Source: Gammaproteobacteria bacterium UBA6968
GTDB lineage: Bacteria > Pseudomonadota > Gammaproteobacteria > Pseudomonadales > Azotimanducaceae
Direction: 5' to 3'
NCBI GenBank assembly: GCA_002450255.1
Contig: DJYW01000068.1
Coordinates: 1 to 14,440 of the forward strand
DNA length: 14,440 nucleotides
A program made the position numbers and the translations under genes. Below are positions 14,313-14,440 of the stretch, piece by piece (within the stretch, counting starts at the first letter, position 1; every line of letters starts with the position of its first letter). The notes under the pieces were generated by a model. That model was given only the letters and a program-made list of their open reading frames with translations. It was not told where the DNA came from and ran no database searches.

Positions 14313-14440
14313 TTACTCCCACCTCCCCAGACGAGCTGGCACCTTACCGACGACCCATGCGCTCCGCAGCCGCCGCCACGGGAACCACGGCGAGCACGTG
14401 TCGTCCAGCGCCAAACCAAAACGCTTAGCAAAACGCTTAG
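14313..14440 (-). CDS. Possible C-terminal end of an upstream gene (runs off right edge)
   Basis: One minus-strand frame is open from the window edge to TAA 14315-14313, 3 nt before the next ATG, and its stop region overlaps that gene's ribosome site, as in a tight operon. It reads KRFAKRFGLALDDTC and ends KVPARLGRWE. I recognise no domain. The reading is uncertain: a second frame ending at TAA 14346-14344 also looks protein-like but is broken upstream by stops inside the 12-bp repeat. The extreme composition (many Trp and Arg) makes this call weak. Confidence 0.38.
   Translation of the reverse strand, partial: KRFAKRFGLALDDTCSPWFPWRRLRSAWVVGKVPARLGRWE
14417..14440. repeat. Tandem 12-bp repeat CAAAACGCTTAG, two perfect copies at the right edge
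   Basis: CAAAACGCTTAG is at 14417-14428 and again at 14429-14440, ending at the window edge, so more copies may follow. In the open minus frame each unit encodes four residues (AKRF repeated), a frame-preserving duplication. Confidence 0.6.

Noticed and set aside
14344..14440. Alternative minus-strand frame at the right edge ending at TAA 14346-14344 (…FGAGRHVLAVVPVAAAAERMGRR)
   Set aside because: Protein-like over 23 codons, but stops within the 12-bp repeats cut it off and it has no start; the open frame to 14313 is slightly better supported.
1..14440. CRISPR array, insertion sequence, prophage or rRNA
   Set aside because: No regularly spaced direct repeats, no transposase or integrase frames, no phage genes and no rRNA-like sequence were seen.

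Overview
The window is moderately GC-rich (roughly half G+C by eye) and carries a one-directional gene set: every convincing gene lies on the minus strand, so transcription runs from right to left. Gene content (a giant calcium-repeat subtilase, tandem DsbA/kappa-GST-like proteins, DUF1330, thiolase and an FMN 'nitronate monooxygenase') suits a marine gammaproteobacterium of the Cellvibrionales/Spongiibacteraceae type. That placement rests on general impression, not on a search.

Right half (about 14440 to 8066): a catabolic-looking block. A possible gene end at the right edge is followed, in transcription order, by a two-domain DsbA/2-hydroxychromene-2-carboxylate-isomerase-like protein (12960-14309), an FMN enzyme of the nitronate monooxygenase family that most resembles the PA1024 NADH:quinone reductase group (11819-12796), and a thiolase with all catalytic residues (10474-11670). 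A strong Rho-independent terminator (10309-10346) closes this block. Next come a second, differently built two-domain DsbA-like protein whose domains are joined by a 12-bp minisatellite (8795-10210), and a small DUF1330 protein (8066-8545). The thiolase and FMN enzyme suggest acyl-CoA or related carbon catabolism; the substrates of the DsbA-like proteins are not readable.

Left half (about 8065 to 1): a cell-envelope or secretion block. After a 562-base gene-free stretch with several inverted repeats comes a 2052-residue secreted S8 protease (1345-7503). It has an N-terminal membrane/signal segment, catalytic D317/H376/S547, beta-helix-like middle regions, Ig/FN3 modules, thrombospondin-3-like calcium repeats, a cohesin-like domain and two dockerin-like repeats. 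Downstream lie a short reading frame (935-1054), a CPBP glutamic-type intramembrane protease (482-925) and the start of a secreted protein running off the left edge (1-374). This last gene was found by direct translation. Its visible mature part is a cohesin-like domain resembling the one in the protease.

The best candidate for an undescribed system is this left block: a protease carrying both cohesin-like and dockerin-like modules, a second secreted cohesin-like protein, and between them a small CPBP protease of the kind that works as a dedicated C-terminal sorting enzyme (JDVT-CTERM/MrtJ-like). A testable model is that the CPBP enzyme processes and anchors the left-edge protein, and that cohesin/dockerin contacts organise the protease at the surface. 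The 39-codon frame with a strong ribosome site lies in frame with the CPBP gene and is separated from it by a single TAG, so the CPBP gene may be an interrupted longer gene.
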